64,000 bases of DNA from UMGS1663 sp046964515 (GTDB taxonomy: Bacteria; Bacillota; Clostridia; TANB77; CAG-508). The position numbers and the translations under genes were made by a program. The stretch is from contig JBKUYM010000007.1 in assembly GCA_046964515.1 (NCBI GenBank), positions 1-64,000 of the forward strand, given 5' to 3'. The notes below the pieces were generated by a model, which searched no databases, was not told the DNA's origin, and saw nothing but the letters and a program-made list of their open reading frames with translations. Below, one piece after another: positions 26,451-35,597 of the stretch (position 1 is the first letter of the stretch; each line of letters begins with the position of its first letter).

Positions 26451-26513
26451 TTTACTTTTCCATAAATTATGGATATAATAAGGTGGTCATTGGAAAAGAA
26501 AAATTTTCCAATG
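26451..26513 (+). promoter_or_regulatory. Promoter and leader hairpin of ppdK
   Basis: TTTACT (26451-26456), a 17-nt spacer, and TATAAT (26474-26479). A hairpin CATTGGAAAA/TTTTCCAATG (26488-26497 and 26504-26513) falls at the probable 5' end of the mRNA, where it may stabilise the transcript. Confidence 0.6.
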
Positions 26514-26583
26514 GGACAAGACTAAAGAGTTTTAACAAAATTATATAAAGTTAAGACACACATAAAATAAGGAGGTTTTATTT

Positions 26584-29208
26584 ATGAGTCAAAAGTATGT
26601 GTACCTTTTTAGTGAAGGAAACGCAAACATGCGTGAACTATTAGGTGGAAAAGGGGCTAACCTTGCAGAAATGACCAATTTAGGTTTACCAATTCCACAA
26701 GGATTCACCGTATCAACAGAAGCTTGTACAAAATATTATGAAGATGGTGAGAAAATTTCTAAAGAGATTGAAGATCAAATCTTTGATGCTTTAAAGAAAT
26801 TAGAGCAAATCACTGGAAAGAAATTTGGAGATACACAAAATCCATTATTAGTATCTGTAAGATCAGGAGCTAGAGCATCTATGCCTGGAATGATGGATAC
26901 GGTATTAAACTTAGGTTTAAATGAAGAAGTTCTAGCTACTTTAGCAGCAAAAAATGAAAGATTTGCTTATGATAGCTATAGAAGATTTATTCAAATGTTT
27001 AGCGATGTAGTTATGGAAATACCAAAGCCTTACTTTGAAAAAATTATAGATGAAATGAAAGAAGCTAAAGGTGTTAAATTAGATACAGAATTAACAGCAG
27101 AAGATTTAAAAGAATTAGTTGTAAAATTTAAAGAAGTATATAAAAATGCAAAAGGAGAAGATTTCCCATCAGATCCAGTTGTTCAATTAATGGAAGGTAT
27201 TAAAGCCGTATTTAGATCATGGAATAATGCAAGAGCGATTACTTATAGAAGATTGAATGATATACCAGGAAGTTGGGGAACTGCCGTTAATATTCAAGAG
27301 ATGGTATTCGGAAATATGGGAGATGACTGTGGAACAGGTGTTGCCTTTACACGTAACCCTGCTACAGGAGAAAATAAAATCTTTGGTGAATATTTAATGA
27401 ATGCACAAGGAGAAGATGTTGTTGCAGGTGTTAGAACACCACAACATATTGAAACTTTAAAAGAAGTAAATCCAAAAGCTTATGAAGATTTCATTATGTA
27501 TGCAGAAAAATTAGAGAAACATTATAAAGATATGCAAGATATGGAATTTACTATTGAAGGTGGAAAATTATTCTTCTTACAAACAAGAAATGGAAAAAGA
27601 ACAGCCAATGCTGCACTTCAAATTGCTGTTGACCTTGTTAATGAAGGTATGATTACAGAAAAAGAAGCTGTATTGAGAGTAGAACCAAATCAATTAGATC
27701 AATTATTACATCCAAACTTTGACGAAGCTAAATTAAAAGCAGCTAAAGTAGTTGCAAAAGGTTTAGCTGCTTCTCCAGGAGCTGCAACCGGTAAAGTAGT
27801 ATTTACTGCTGATAAAGCTGTTGAAATGCATGAAGGTGGAGAAAAAGATTTAATTTTAGTTAGACTTGAAACATCACCAGAAGATATTGATGGTATGAAT
27901 GTATGCCATGGTGTATTAACTGTTCGTGGAGGTATGACATCTCACGCAGCTGTTGTTGCTCGTGGTATGGGAACATGCTGTGTAGCAGGTTGTGGTGAAA
28001 TTGTAGTCAATGAAGATGAAAAATATTTTATGCTTCCAGACGGAAGAAAAGTAACAGAAGGAGAATGGATTTCTTTAGATGGATCTACAGGAAATGTGTA
28101 CGCAGAAAGAATTGACACTGTTCCAGCTGCTGTTTCAGGAAACTTTGCTAAATTAATGGGATGGGCTGATCAATATAGACAATTAAAAGTTAGAACAAAT
28201 GCAGATACTCCAAGAGATGCAAAACAAGCTTATGATTTTGGAGCAGAAGGTATTGGTCTTTGCCGTACAGAGCATATGTTCTTTGCACCAGATAGAATTG
28301 CAGCCATTCGTGAAATGATTGTTTCTAAAACAGCTGAGCAAAGAGCAAAAGCATTAGATAAAATTCTTCCAATGCAAAGAGGCGATTTTGAAGAATTATA
28401 TAGAACTATGAAAGGATATCCTGTAACTATTCGTTTCTTAGATCCACCTTTACATGAATTCGTTCCACATGAAGATGAAGATATTAGAACATTAGCACAA
28501 GAAATGGGAATGACTTTTGAAGAGTTAAAAAATGTTGTAGAAGGGTTACATGAATTTAATCCAATGATGGGTCATAGAGGATGCCGTCTAGATGTTACTT
28601 ATCCAGAAATTGCTGTAATGCAAACAAAAGCGGTTATCCAAGCAGCAATTAATGTTAATAAAGAAGGAATGAATGTCGTTCCAGAAATTATGATTCCATT
28701 AGTTGGAGAAGTAAAAGAATTAAAATATGTAAAAGACATTGTTACAAAAACAGCTGATGAAGTTATCGAAGAAGCTGGTGTAGAATTAAAATATCATGTA
28801 GGAACTATGATTGAAATTCCTAGAGCTGCTTTAACAGCTGATGAAATTGCTAAAGAAGCTGAATTCTTCTCATTTGGTACAAATGACTTAACACAAATGA
28901 CATTTGGATTTAGTCGTGATGATGCAGGTAAATTCTTAGGAGATTACTATGATAAGAAAATCTATGAATCTGATCCATTTGCTAAATTAGACCAAATTGG
29001 TGTAGGAAAATTAGTAAAAATGGCAGTAGAATTAGGAAGACAAACAAGACCAGATATTAAATTAGGAATTTGTGGAGAACATGGTGGAAACCCTCCAACA
29101 GTTGAATTCTGTCATGCTATTGGATTAACTTATGTATCTTGTTCACCATATAGAGTGCCAATCGCAAGACTTGCTGCTGCACAAGCTGCTATTAAGAATC
29201 CAAGATAG
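26584..29208 (+). CDS. ppdK: Pyruvate, phosphate dikinase
   Basis: PPDK interconverts pyruvate, ATP and phosphate with PEP, AMP and pyrophosphate. In anaerobic Firmicutes it works mainly in PPi-linked glycolysis or gluconeogenesis. The 874 residues have the full three-domain layout: an ATP-grasp N-terminus (GGKGANLAEMTNLGLPIPQG), the swivelling His domain with GGMTSHAAVVARGMG (His about 454) and the PEP-binding barrel with GICGEHGG (Cys about 830). AAGGAGG precedes ATG 26584. Third positions look like a highly expressed gene, and there is no in-frame CGG. Confidence 0.97.
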   Translation: MSQKYVYLFSEGNANMRELLGGKGANLAEMTNLGLPIPQGFTVSTEACTKYYEDGEKISKEIEDQIFDALKKLEQITGKKFGDTQNPLLVSVRSGARASMPGMMDTVLNLGLNEEVLATLAAKNERFAYDSYRRFIQMFSDVVMEIPKPYFEKIIDEMKEAKGVKLDTELTAEDLKELVVKFKEVYKNAKGEDFPSDPVVQLMEGIKAVFRSWNNARAITYRRLNDIPGSWGTAVNIQEMVFGNMGDDCGTGVAFTRNPATGENKIFGEYLMNAQGEDVVAGVRTPQHIETLKEVNPKAYEDFIMYAEKLEKHYKDMQDMEFTIEGGKLFFLQTRNGKRTANAALQIAVDLVNEGMITEKEAVLRVEPNQLDQLLHPNFDEAKLKAAKVVAKGLAASPGAATGKVVFTADKAVEMHEGGEKDLILVRLETSPEDIDGMNVCHGVLTVRGGMTSHAAVVARGMGTCCVAGCGEIVVNEDEKYFMLPDGRKVTEGEWISLDGSTGNVYAERIDTVPAAVSGNFAKLMGWADQYRQLKVRTNADTPRDAKQAYDFGAEGIGLCRTEHMFFAPDRIAAIREMIVSKTAEQRAKALDKILPMQRGDFEELYRTMKGYPVTIRFLDPPLHEFVPHEDEDIRTLAQEMGMTFEELKNVVEGLHEFNPMMGHRGCRLDVTYPEIAVMQTKAVIQAAINVNKEGMNVVPEIMIPLVGEVKELKYVKDIVTKTADEVIEEAGVELKYHVGTMIEIPRAALTADEIAKEAEFFSFGTNDLTQMTFGFSRDDAGKFLGDYYDKKIYESDPFAKLDQIGVGKLVKMAVELGRQTRPDIKLGICGEHGGNPPTVEFCHAIGLTYVSCSPYRVPIARLAAAQAAIKNPR

Positions 29209-29237
29209 GTCTTACAAAATTTATAGTTAATAATCAT

Positions 29238-29268
29238 AAAAAGTAGAGTGCTTATACTCTACTTTTTT
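29238..29268 (+). terminator. Terminator after ppdK
   Basis: An AAAAGTAGAGT-type arm and ACTCTACTTTT around a short loop, running into TTTTTT at about 29268. Confidence 0.85.
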
Positions 29269-29295
29269 GATTTATGGTAACAAATATGCTATAAT
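29267..29295 (+). promoter_or_regulatory. Promoter of the 87-aa gene
   Basis: TTGATT at 29267-29272, a 17-nt spacer, and TATAAT at 29290-29295, immediately after the ppdK terminator. Confidence 0.65.
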
Positions 29296-29337
29296 AAAAT
29301 TAGTTACCGTTGTATAATAAACTGAAGGAGGCATTCT

Positions 29338-29601
29338 ATGGAAGAATGGTTGATGTCTAAACAAGACAAGATTATCTTTTGGAAGTACATGAATGACATT
29401 ATAGAATGTCAGAAGTGGAGAAAAAAGATAAGAGAAGAAGCTAAAATGGTCGAAGAGGCGTCTTATGGGGAAAAAGGCTTATTAACAATACTTTGTCCAT
29501 TCGGAGAAAAAGAAGATGAAACCATTAACAGGCAAGCGTCTATCCAGCAGGAATTTACAAGCTGGTTAGAAAGTCTTTTAGAAAAACCATATAAGCCGTA
29601 A
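29338..29601 (+). CDS. Hypothetical protein, 87 aa
   Basis: This small, charged, probably helical protein is preceded by GAAGGAGG and its own promoter. It has no signal peptide. Landmarks are WKYMNDIIECQKWRKKIREE and a C-terminal QQEFTSWLESLLEKP. No family is recognised. The context (ppdK, then a DUF5662 gene) gives no hint of function. Confidence 0.7.
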   Translation: MEEWLMSKQDKIIFWKYMNDIIECQKWRKKIREEAKMVEEASYGEKGLLTILCPFGEKEDETINRQASIQQEFTSWLESLLEKPYKP

Positions 29602-29622
29602 TAGCTTGTGTGGTTTTTTCTA

Positions 29623-29651
29623 TTGACAGTTAAATCGAAAGCGTATATAAT
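29623..29651 (+). promoter_or_regulatory. Consensus promoter of the DUF5662-like gene
   Basis: TTGACA (29623-29628), a 17-nt spacer, and TATAAT (29646-29651): a perfect sigma-A promoter. Confidence 0.85.
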
Positions 29652-29677
29652 CAAAAAAACATGAAGGAGAAAATAAC

Positions 29678-30226
29678 ATGAAGATAAAAAATATAATAGG
29701 TCATTTTAAGACGATTACTAAGCATAAATGGATTGTTTTTCAATTATGTTGTAAGGCAGGTATTCCTTGGAGAGGCTTTATGCATGATTGGTCAAAATAT
29801 TCTCCAACAGAATTTGGAGAAGGGATTCATTATTATACTGGTAAAAAAAGTCCTGTACAAATTGCAAGAGAGCAAAATGGATATTCTAAAGCATGGCTTC
29901 ACCATAAAGGAAGAAATAGACACCATGCAGAATATTGGTTCGATTATGATATGCCTTGTCAAACAATTTTAATGCCTTATCAATATGCAGTAGAAATGGT
30001 ATGCGATGATTTAGCAGCAGGTATTGTATATAATGGGAAAAATTGGACACAAGATACACAACTACAATATTGGAATACAAAGGGAAAGAACAAATCAATT
30101 CATCCAGCTACTGCTAAATTTGCAGAAGAAGTATTTGTACAAGTCAGTAGACAGGGGATAGATAAAACCATAAAGAAACAAAATTTAGAGAAAATTTACA
30201 AGGAAGTCTGTAATAACAAAGAATAA
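29678..30226 (+). CDS. DUF5662-like protein
   Basis: This 182-residue soluble protein matches the small HD-like DUF5662 pattern, with GHFKTITKHKWIV at the N-terminus and a GIPWRGFMHDWSKYSPTEF block. The HHKGRNRHHAEYW cluster is rich in His and Asp. The repeated His/Asp residues suggest metal binding; the function of the family is unknown to me. A consensus promoter precedes it and a shared hairpin follows. Confidence 0.8.
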   Translation: MKIKNIIGHFKTITKHKWIVFQLCCKAGIPWRGFMHDWSKYSPTEFGEGIHYYTGKKSPVQIAREQNGYSKAWLHHKGRNRHHAEYWFDYDMPCQTILMPYQYAVEMVCDDLAAGIVYNGKNWTQDTQLQYWNTKGKNKSIHPATAKFAEEVFVQVSRQGIDKTIKKQNLEKIYKEVCNNKE

Positions 30227-30268
30227 GAGAAGAGGTAATGGTAAAATAACTACCAAAACCTCTTTTCC
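30227..30268. terminator. Bidirectional terminator
   Basis: The arm AAGAGGT..TGGTA starting near 30232 pairs with TACCA..ACCTCTT to about 30264, followed by TTCC. It separates convergent genes. Confidence 0.7.
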
Positions 30269-30270
30269 TT

Positions 30271-30723
30271 TTAGCTTAAATACTCTAGAATAAGAATTAA
30301 TAGACAAGCTTCTGCCTGCTCAGCTCTTTGTACTTCTGATTTCATCGAATAAGTACAACAATACTGTAATAGCTGTTTTTCTGTACGAGAAAGACAAATA
30401 GATAATTTAGACAATTCTTTTTGCAATCTTTTAGCATTACTTTGAAACTGCTTGGCTACTATCTCATTACCAGAAAAATGCCATGCTTCGTAAGCAAAAG
30501 CAAATAAGAAACTTTTATAAGAAAACCTATTTAACTGGAAATGATAAAACTTCCAGTTGGAACCTTCTGGATTTAAAGTAATATGTTCCATAAATAGTAA
30601 GTATTTCTTATGAAATTGATTCTTATTAAAACCTTCTAGAAGCATTTGAAGGCTAGGTGCGCTTTCCTCATAGGGAATTAAAGGATAATATTCCTTATTG
30701 CACCGTTCTTTGAATTTTAGCAT
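30271..30723 (-). CDS. Hypothetical protein, 150 aa
   Basis: Not recognised. This soluble, helix-rich protein has many aromatic residues (NWKFYHFQLNRFSYKSFLFA) and a Cys pair near its end (LLQYCCTYS). AAAGGAGG lies upstream of the start on the minus strand. It contains one CGG codon (KERCN), a codon absent from the conserved genes nearby. It stands alone between convergent and divergent genes. Confidence 0.7.
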   Translation of the reverse strand: MLKFKERCNKEYYPLIPYEESAPSLQMLLEGFNKNQFHKKYLLFMEHITLNPEGSNWKFYHFQLNRFSYKSFLFAFAYEAWHFSGNEIVAKQFQSNAKRLQKELSKLSICLSRTEKQLLQYCCTYSMKSEVQRAEQAEACLLILILEYLS

Positions 30724-30807
30724 TTTAAATCCTCCTTTGTATAGGATTATTGCAACATAAGAATTAGTAAAATTATATCAAATTTACATAAAAATGTCAA
30801 AGGGTAA

Positions 30808-30836
30808 TTGACACATTAGAATAGATATGTTAAAAT
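30808..30836 (+). promoter_or_regulatory. Promoter of the LD-carboxypeptidase leader transcript
   Basis: TTGACA (30808-30813), a 17-nt spacer, and TAAAAT (30831-30836), giving a leader of about 165 nt before the coding start. Confidence 0.8.
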
Positions 30837-30852
30837 GAAAAATATCTTAAGA

Positions 30853-30965
30853 GTGTACCTAAGGCAAAAAAGCTTGAGCGGTACAAAAGTACGAAAGTAC
30901 TTACACAGAAATAGGAGATAAGCCTATGGAGGAGTCTTAGAGAAGACTTTTTCTGGGCTTTTTTT
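30853..30965 (+). promoter_or_regulatory. Structured 5' leader with terminator/antiterminator (riboswitch-like, class unknown)
   Basis: GTGT (30853-30856) and ACAC (30903-30906) close a three-way junction. One hairpin is ACC..GGT (30857-30882). The other is AAGTAC-GAAA-GTACTT (30887-30902). Downstream, ATAGG (30911-30915) can pair with CCTAT (30923-30927). This excludes the terminator stem AAGCC (30920-30924)/GGCTT (30956-30960), whose core is AGTCTT/AAGACT and which ends in a T run. It does not match the riboswitch consensus sequences I know. Confidence 0.65.
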
Positions 30966-31010
30966 ATTTCTAAGAGAAAAGATAAAGAGGAAAAGAAAGG
31001 AGATAGGAAA

Positions 31011-32000
31011 ATGATACCAGATAAGTTAAAAAAGGGTGATGAAATAAGGGTAATAGCTCCATCAAGAAGTTTGCAAATTATGGAAGAAAATCCTGTAAAA
31101 ATTGCTACACAGAAGCTAGAGCAGATGGGCTTTAAAGTTACCTTTGGTAGAAATGTAAATCAAGTTATGTATAAAGACTATATGTGTGCTTCCATCCAAG
31201 AAAGACTAGAAGATTTACAGGAAGCCTTTGCAGATAAAAACGTAAAAGCTATATTAACAGTGATAGGAGGATTTAATGTAAATCAATTATTAGATTTTAT
31301 TGATTATGATTTAATTAAACAGAATCCTAAAATAATTTGCGGTTTTTCGGATATTACAGCTTTAACCAATAGTATCTATGCAAAAACGGGATTAGTTACT
31401 TATAGCGGACCTCATTTTTCTACTTTTGCTATGGAAAAGGGCGCCCAGTATATACTAGATTACTTCCAAAAAATGCTAACCACACAAGAGGAAGTTTCTA
31501 TTACTTCTTCAAAAGAATGGAGTAATGATGCTTGGTTTAAAGATCAAGAAAATAGAACATTTTACAAAAATGAAGGTATGTCTATTTTACAAGAAGGCTA
31601 TGCAGAAGGTACCATCATTGGTGGCAATTTGTGTACTTTAAATTTATTACAAGGAACAGAATATATGCCAGATTTAAGTAATTGCATTTTATTTTTAGAA
31701 GATGATGGAGAAGTCAAAGATGACTTTTTTGTTACATTTGATCGTGACTTCCAATCCTTATTACATTGTGCGAAAAAAAAGAATATAAAGGGAATTGTTT
31801 TCGGTAGAGCAGAAAAAGTAAGTGCTATGACAGTAGAAAAATGGAATACAATAGTTAAGGTAAGACCAGAATTAAAAGAAATACCTATTATTTGTAATGC
31901 AGACTTTGGACATACTACACCATTATTTACTTTTCCAATAGGAGGAAGCGCAACATTATATGCGAGAAATCATCAAATAGATTTAAAAATAAGGGGATGA
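31011..32000 (+). CDS. LD-carboxypeptidase family protein (peptidase S66, LdcA/MccF type)
   Basis: This 329-residue cytoplasmic serine peptidase belongs to the family that cleaves the terminal D-Ala of murein tetrapeptides (LdcA) or peptide-nucleotide antibiotics (MccF). The N-terminal PxxLKKGDEIRVIAPS is typical. The nucleophile Ser is in CGFSDITALTN. The Glu and His of the Ser-Glu-His triad should lie in LFLEDDGE and NADFGHTTPLFTFPIG. The FGHTxP ending is more like MccF-type immunity proteins. It is preceded by an attenuator-like leader, SD GAAAGGAG. Confidence 0.88.
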   Translation: MIPDKLKKGDEIRVIAPSRSLQIMEENPVKIATQKLEQMGFKVTFGRNVNQVMYKDYMCASIQERLEDLQEAFADKNVKAILTVIGGFNVNQLLDFIDYDLIKQNPKIICGFSDITALTNSIYAKTGLVTYSGPHFSTFAMEKGAQYILDYFQKMLTTQEEVSITSSKEWSNDAWFKDQENRTFYKNEGMSILQEGYAEGTIIGGNLCTLNLLQGTEYMPDLSNCILFLEDDGEVKDDFFVTFDRDFQSLLHCAKKKNIKGIVFGRAEKVSAMTVEKWNTIVKVRPELKEIPIICNADFGHTTPLFTFPIGGSATLYARNHQIDLKIRG

Positions 32001-32005
32001 GAAAA

Positions 32006-32232
32006 ATGAAGTATTTTAAAAAATTAGAAGGAGAAGATATTTATTTGTCTCCAAGAAGTATAGAAGATATAGAGATATTTGTGTGTATTTACTTTCTAAG
32101 AAATGCTTAGAAGAAGGGGCTAGATATTGTGTTTTATATACAGATGATAGTAATCCCATTAGTAATCATGTATATGAGGAAATAGGGTACAAAAGAATTT
32201 CAGACCAAGAAGCAATTAATTTTTTGTCATGA
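32006..32232 (+). pseudogene. GNAT acetyltransferase remnant
   Basis: ATG 32006 opens with MKYFKKLEGEDIYLSPRSIE, an acetyltransferase N-terminus, then reaches a stop. In another frame from about 32083 the text SKKCLEEGARYCVLYTDDSN and HVYEEIGYKRISDQEAINF to TGA 32232 is the C-terminus of a GNAT enzyme. The core fold of about 100 residues is missing, so this is a deletion plus frameshift or a fusion of two remnants. Confidence 0.75.
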
Positions 32233-32321
32233 AAATGTAATATAAAAGTAAAGAAATAGTAATATGTTTTTGCCTTCTAAGTGATATAATATAAAAACAG
32301 TTTATTAAAAAAGGTGAAAAT

Positions 32322-33173
32322 ATGGACGAAAATGAAAGAAATATTGTAGAGGATGTAGAATTAAATAAGATAGAAGAAGCTGTAGAAATACAAATGGAAG
32401 AATTGTCAGTAAAAGAGCAATTAGAAGAACAACTAGAAAAAGTACAAAAACCATCTGATGCAATGGCTCTTTATGAAAAAGCACAAGAAAAATTTGCAGA
32501 ACAAGAAATTGATGAGAATTATTTTAAGTACTTAGAAAATACATTAGAAGATAAAATTTTCTGTGATGCTAAATTTGATAGCATGCGTGCTAGTGTGCTA
32601 TTAAAGATTATTTGCCCTGCTTTAAGTAAGATAGAAGATTTCCATATAGAAAATTTAACTATTGAAACAGTAGGTTCTCATTTTGAAGAGCAAGAGAATT
32701 ATATAGATAAAATCTGTACTTATGGACATACATTTATAGGTTTATTTGGTATTAGCGAAACACATCCAGATAACGTTATACATTATCAAGAAAGAAAATT
32801 TACAAGACAAGATATGGTAGAGGCTGTCAGAGCACAGTATGAAGAAGGAAAGAAAATTCAATTACAGCAATATGATGAATACTATATTGGAATGGAAGCA
32901 GACCGATTAAAGGTTTTTACAGAAAGGAAAGTTACTTCTTTAATGAAAATAGAAGAAACCCCTTTTGATAAAATAAAATCTAGAATTGCTAGTTTGTTAA
33001 ATCGAAATCCTTTTGCTAAAAAGAAATTTTTACCAACGATTACTTTGGTATATGATACAAATCCAAATCGTTTTAAGGAATTTGAACATCAAAGTAAGTT
33101 TGATGCTAGAAGTAGAATGAAAGTGTTATTAAATAAGGAACGAGAAGTAACTAGAAATACATCTTTATTATAA
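32322..33173 (+). CDS. Hypothetical protein, 283 aa
   Basis: Not recognised. The first 60 residues are acidic and coiled-coil-like (KIEEAVEIQMEELSVKEQLE). A mixed alpha/beta body follows, with ICTYGHTFIGLFGISETHPD and a basic segment FDKIKSRIASLLNRNPFAKK near residue 225. There is no signal peptide or membrane helix. An extended -10 (TGATATAAT ending 32290) and AAAGGTG lie upstream; a terminator follows. Confidence 0.75.
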   Translation: MDENERNIVEDVELNKIEEAVEIQMEELSVKEQLEEQLEKVQKPSDAMALYEKAQEKFAEQEIDENYFKYLENTLEDKIFCDAKFDSMRASVLLKIICPALSKIEDFHIENLTIETVGSHFEEQENYIDKICTYGHTFIGLFGISETHPDNVIHYQERKFTRQDMVEAVRAQYEEGKKIQLQQYDEYYIGMEADRLKVFTERKVTSLMKIEETPFDKIKSRIASLLNRNPFAKKKFLPTITLVYDTNPNRFKEFEHQSKFDARSRMKVLLNKEREVTRNTSLL

Positions 33174-33177
33174 AACA

Positions 33178-33215
33178 AAAATAAGCCAGCTAAAAGATAT
33201 GCTGACTTATTTTTG
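33178..33215 (+). terminator. Terminator
   Basis: The arm AAAATAAGCCAGC pairs with GCTGACTTATTTT across a loop of about 9 nt, ending in TTTTG. It may also serve the convergent LysM gene. Confidence 0.75.
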
Positions 33216-33256
33216 TTTCCTGGCGAGAAATAGTTTAATAAGTATCTGTTAGATTT

Positions 33257-33958
33257 TTATCGAATAACTAAAAAGTTACCGACATTAATCTGGTTGGAAT
33301 CTTTAATACCATTATTTTTGGCAAGTTGAGAAACTGGCATGTCAAATTTCTTGGCGATGCTTGAAAGCGTATCTCCTTCGGAGATTTGGTATAAGTTAAA
33401 GTTCACTATAACCATGCTCCAATTATCATTGCCTAAGGATAAAAATTCATAAGTAATAGGAACTTTCTCCTTTTTAATGGAATCTTCAATAGAGTCTCTT
33501 AAATCCACTCTAGAAGAGATGGGCATAATTGCCCAAGATAAAGCACTTGCAGCATCTTCATCAAAGGATTTTGCAAAGTCCTTCTTGTACAGGTTATTGA
33601 TAAAGCCAACAATTTGAGTTCCGCTATGCTGATTGTCCAAAAACCAATCTGTGGCAAATTCGTTTCCAAGAACGTAATCTTCCTCAACCGTATATAGATT
33701 TAATGAAAACGTTTTACTGTTTTGAGGAAAATGTACATAAAAGCAATATAGAATTTCATTGTCTAATTGCCGTATCATTTCTTCCTGGATTGCCAAAGTC
33801 AATTCTTCGTAATCTGCTACGTCATAAGTATCTTTAGCATCTTCTTTATCTAAAGAAGACACTAAAGAAGCAGGAGTAACTGCTGCAAAGCAAGTAGAAC
33901 CAAAAGCCAAACTAAGTAAGGCAATTATCATTAGAACAGATGATAATCTTGTTTTCAT
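33257..33958 (-). CDS. Secreted LysM-domain protein
   Basis: This 233-residue exported protein has a signal peptide at residues 1-26 (VLMIIALLSLAFGSTCFAA), an unknown domain of about 150 residues and a C-terminal LysM motif. The LysM motif (YQISEGDTLSSIAKKF ... IKDSNQINVGNFLVI) binds peptidoglycan. The start is set at 33958, after GAGAGGT on the minus strand; the 55-codon upstream extension has no ribosome site and precedes a clear signal peptide. One CGG codon (MIRQL) is used. Probably wall-associated; enzymatic activity is not evident. Confidence 0.85.
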   Translation of the reverse strand: MKTRLSSVLMIIALLSLAFGSTCFAAVTPASLVSSLDKEDAKDTYDVADYEELTLAIQEEMIRQLDNEILYCFYVHFPQNSKTFSLNLYTVEEDYVLGNEFATDWFLDNQHSGTQIVGFINNLYKKDFAKSFDEDAASALSWAIMPISSRVDLRDSIEDSIKKEKVPITYEFLSLGNDNWSMVIVNFNLYQISEGDTLSSIAKKFDMPVSQLAKNNGIKDSNQINVGNFLVIR

Positions 33959-34037
33959 AGGAATACCTCTCTTTTCAAAGTTCTCGCCAGTTGTCTTATC
34001 TACTATATATAGCAGATGTAATGCAGACATTATGTTC

Positions 34038-34066
34038 ATTATAACATATAATATCTTGAAATACAA
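34038..34066 (-). promoter_or_regulatory. Promoter of the LysM gene
   Basis: On the minus strand TTGTAT (34066-34061), a 17-nt spacer, and TATAAT (34043-34038). The 34067-34300 stretch beyond it contains a short + strand ORF (from 34195) that I do not regard as a gene. Confidence 0.7.
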
Positions 34067-34300
34067 TTCTATTGGGGAAGAAAAGATTTCAAAATGAACA
34101 CCATAGATTGTAAACAAATACATACTGTGATAGAATAAGAAAAAATATTAGAGTAGGAAATAAATGGTTAAGACTTCATAAACGGGAAGTTGTTATGAAG
34201 GCAAAAAAGAACGCGTATATCTATTTCCGCATTCCGCTGATAAAACCAAAGAAGTATTTTTCTTCTTTTCTTTTTAATACGGAAAAAAGGAGGAGAAAAA

Positions 34301-35588
34301 GTGATATTAGAAAATTATTTGAAAAAATTATCTTTACAAGAAAAGACAAAAAATCCTACCTTAAATGCTATGCAATGGCTTATGGAATCTTTAGGAAATC
34401 CACAAGAACAAGTAGAATGTATACATGTAGCAGGTACGAATGGAAAAGGTAGTGTTTGTGAAATGCTAAGTAACATCCTTATAAAGGCGGGGTATACGGT
34501 TGGAAAATATATGTCTCCACATTTACTTTGTGTAAATGAAAGAATTTGTATCAATAATATACCGATTTCTGATAAAGAAAGTGAGGAATTACTGGAGTTA
34601 TTGGATAAAAAAGTACAACAATATAATCAAACACATAAAAATATGGTTACCTATTTTGAAGTGGTAACTGCTCTTGCTTTTCTTTATTTTGCTCAGAAAA
34701 AGTGTGATATTATGATAATAGAAACAGGATTAGGTGGACTTTTAGATTCTACCAATATTGTTTCTTCTTCACTTTCTATGATTACTTCTATTGGTTATGA
34801 CCATATGGCAATATTGGGGAATACCATAGAAGAAATCACGGAACAAAAAGCAGGTATTATTAAACCAGATGGACATACTATTTTTGTAAAACATGAAGAA
34901 CCAATGGTTAATAAAATTATACAAAATAGATGTCAGGAGAGGAATTCTCGGAATACATAGAATAGAACCAGAAGATATACAACTAATTCAAACAACACAA
35001 GAAATGCAATATTTTAATTATAAAAACATAAAAAATGTGGCCATTAATTTAAAAGGAGAAAAACAAATATATAATGCAAGTATGTGTATAGAAGCCTGTC
35101 AAATTCTAAATAAACAGGGATTTAAAATTACCAATAAAGCTATTTATGAAGGACTTCGTAATGTACTGCACAGAGCAAGGTTTGAAACACTATATACTAA
35201 ACCAACCATTATTTTTGATGGTGCACATAATGAAAGTGCTATTCAAAATTTAAGAAAGACAATAGATAGTTATTATCCAGTACAAAGGAGAATTTATATT
35301 TTTTCTATTCTAAAGTCAAAAGACTATAAATCAATATTAAGACAATTATTAAAAACAGATAAAGATGACATATTCTTTTTTACAGATGGTATTGATGAAG
35401 ATAGATATGTGAAAAAAGAAATTTTGTATGAAGAGGCAAGAAAATATCGAAAGCAAAATATGTATGTAGCTTCCTTAAAACAAGCTATTCTTGAGGCAAA
35501 GGAACAATATACGCAAGATGTCATTTTTATAGTTGGTAGTTTTTATGCATATGCAGAAGTTAGAAAAATTTTGAAAATAGAGGAATAG
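34301..35588 (+). pseudogene. folC: Folylpolyglutamate synthase, interrupted by a +1 frameshift at a CGG codon
   Basis: FolC adds glutamates to folates. The GTG start at 34301 follows AAGGAGG. The 5' part carries the P-loop HVAGTNGKGSVCEML, YMSPHLLCVNERI and ETGLGGLLDSTNIV. The 3' part carries FDGAHNESA and the Mur-ligase-like C-terminal domain. Between them, after QERNS, an in-frame CGG at about 34948 leads to TAG two codons later. Dropping its C continues with GIHRIEPEDIQLIQ and keeps the whole family length (about 429 residues). All motifs are intact, so it may be functional by recoding or the shift may be a sequencing error. Confidence 0.8.
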
Positions 35589-35597
35589 GAGGAGTGT

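Noticed and set aside
30853..30965. T-box, lysine, TPP, purine or c-di-GMP riboswitch assignment for the ldcA-like leader
   Set aside because: None of the conserved blocks of these classes is present, so the class is left open.
32006..32232. GNAT remnant as another CGG frameshift gene
   Set aside because: There is no CGG at the break and about 100 residues of the fold are missing, so it is ordinary decay.
34195..34452. Short + strand ORF of 85 codons before folC
   Set aside because: It overlaps the folC start in another frame, has no ribosome site and shows no recognisable protein sequence.
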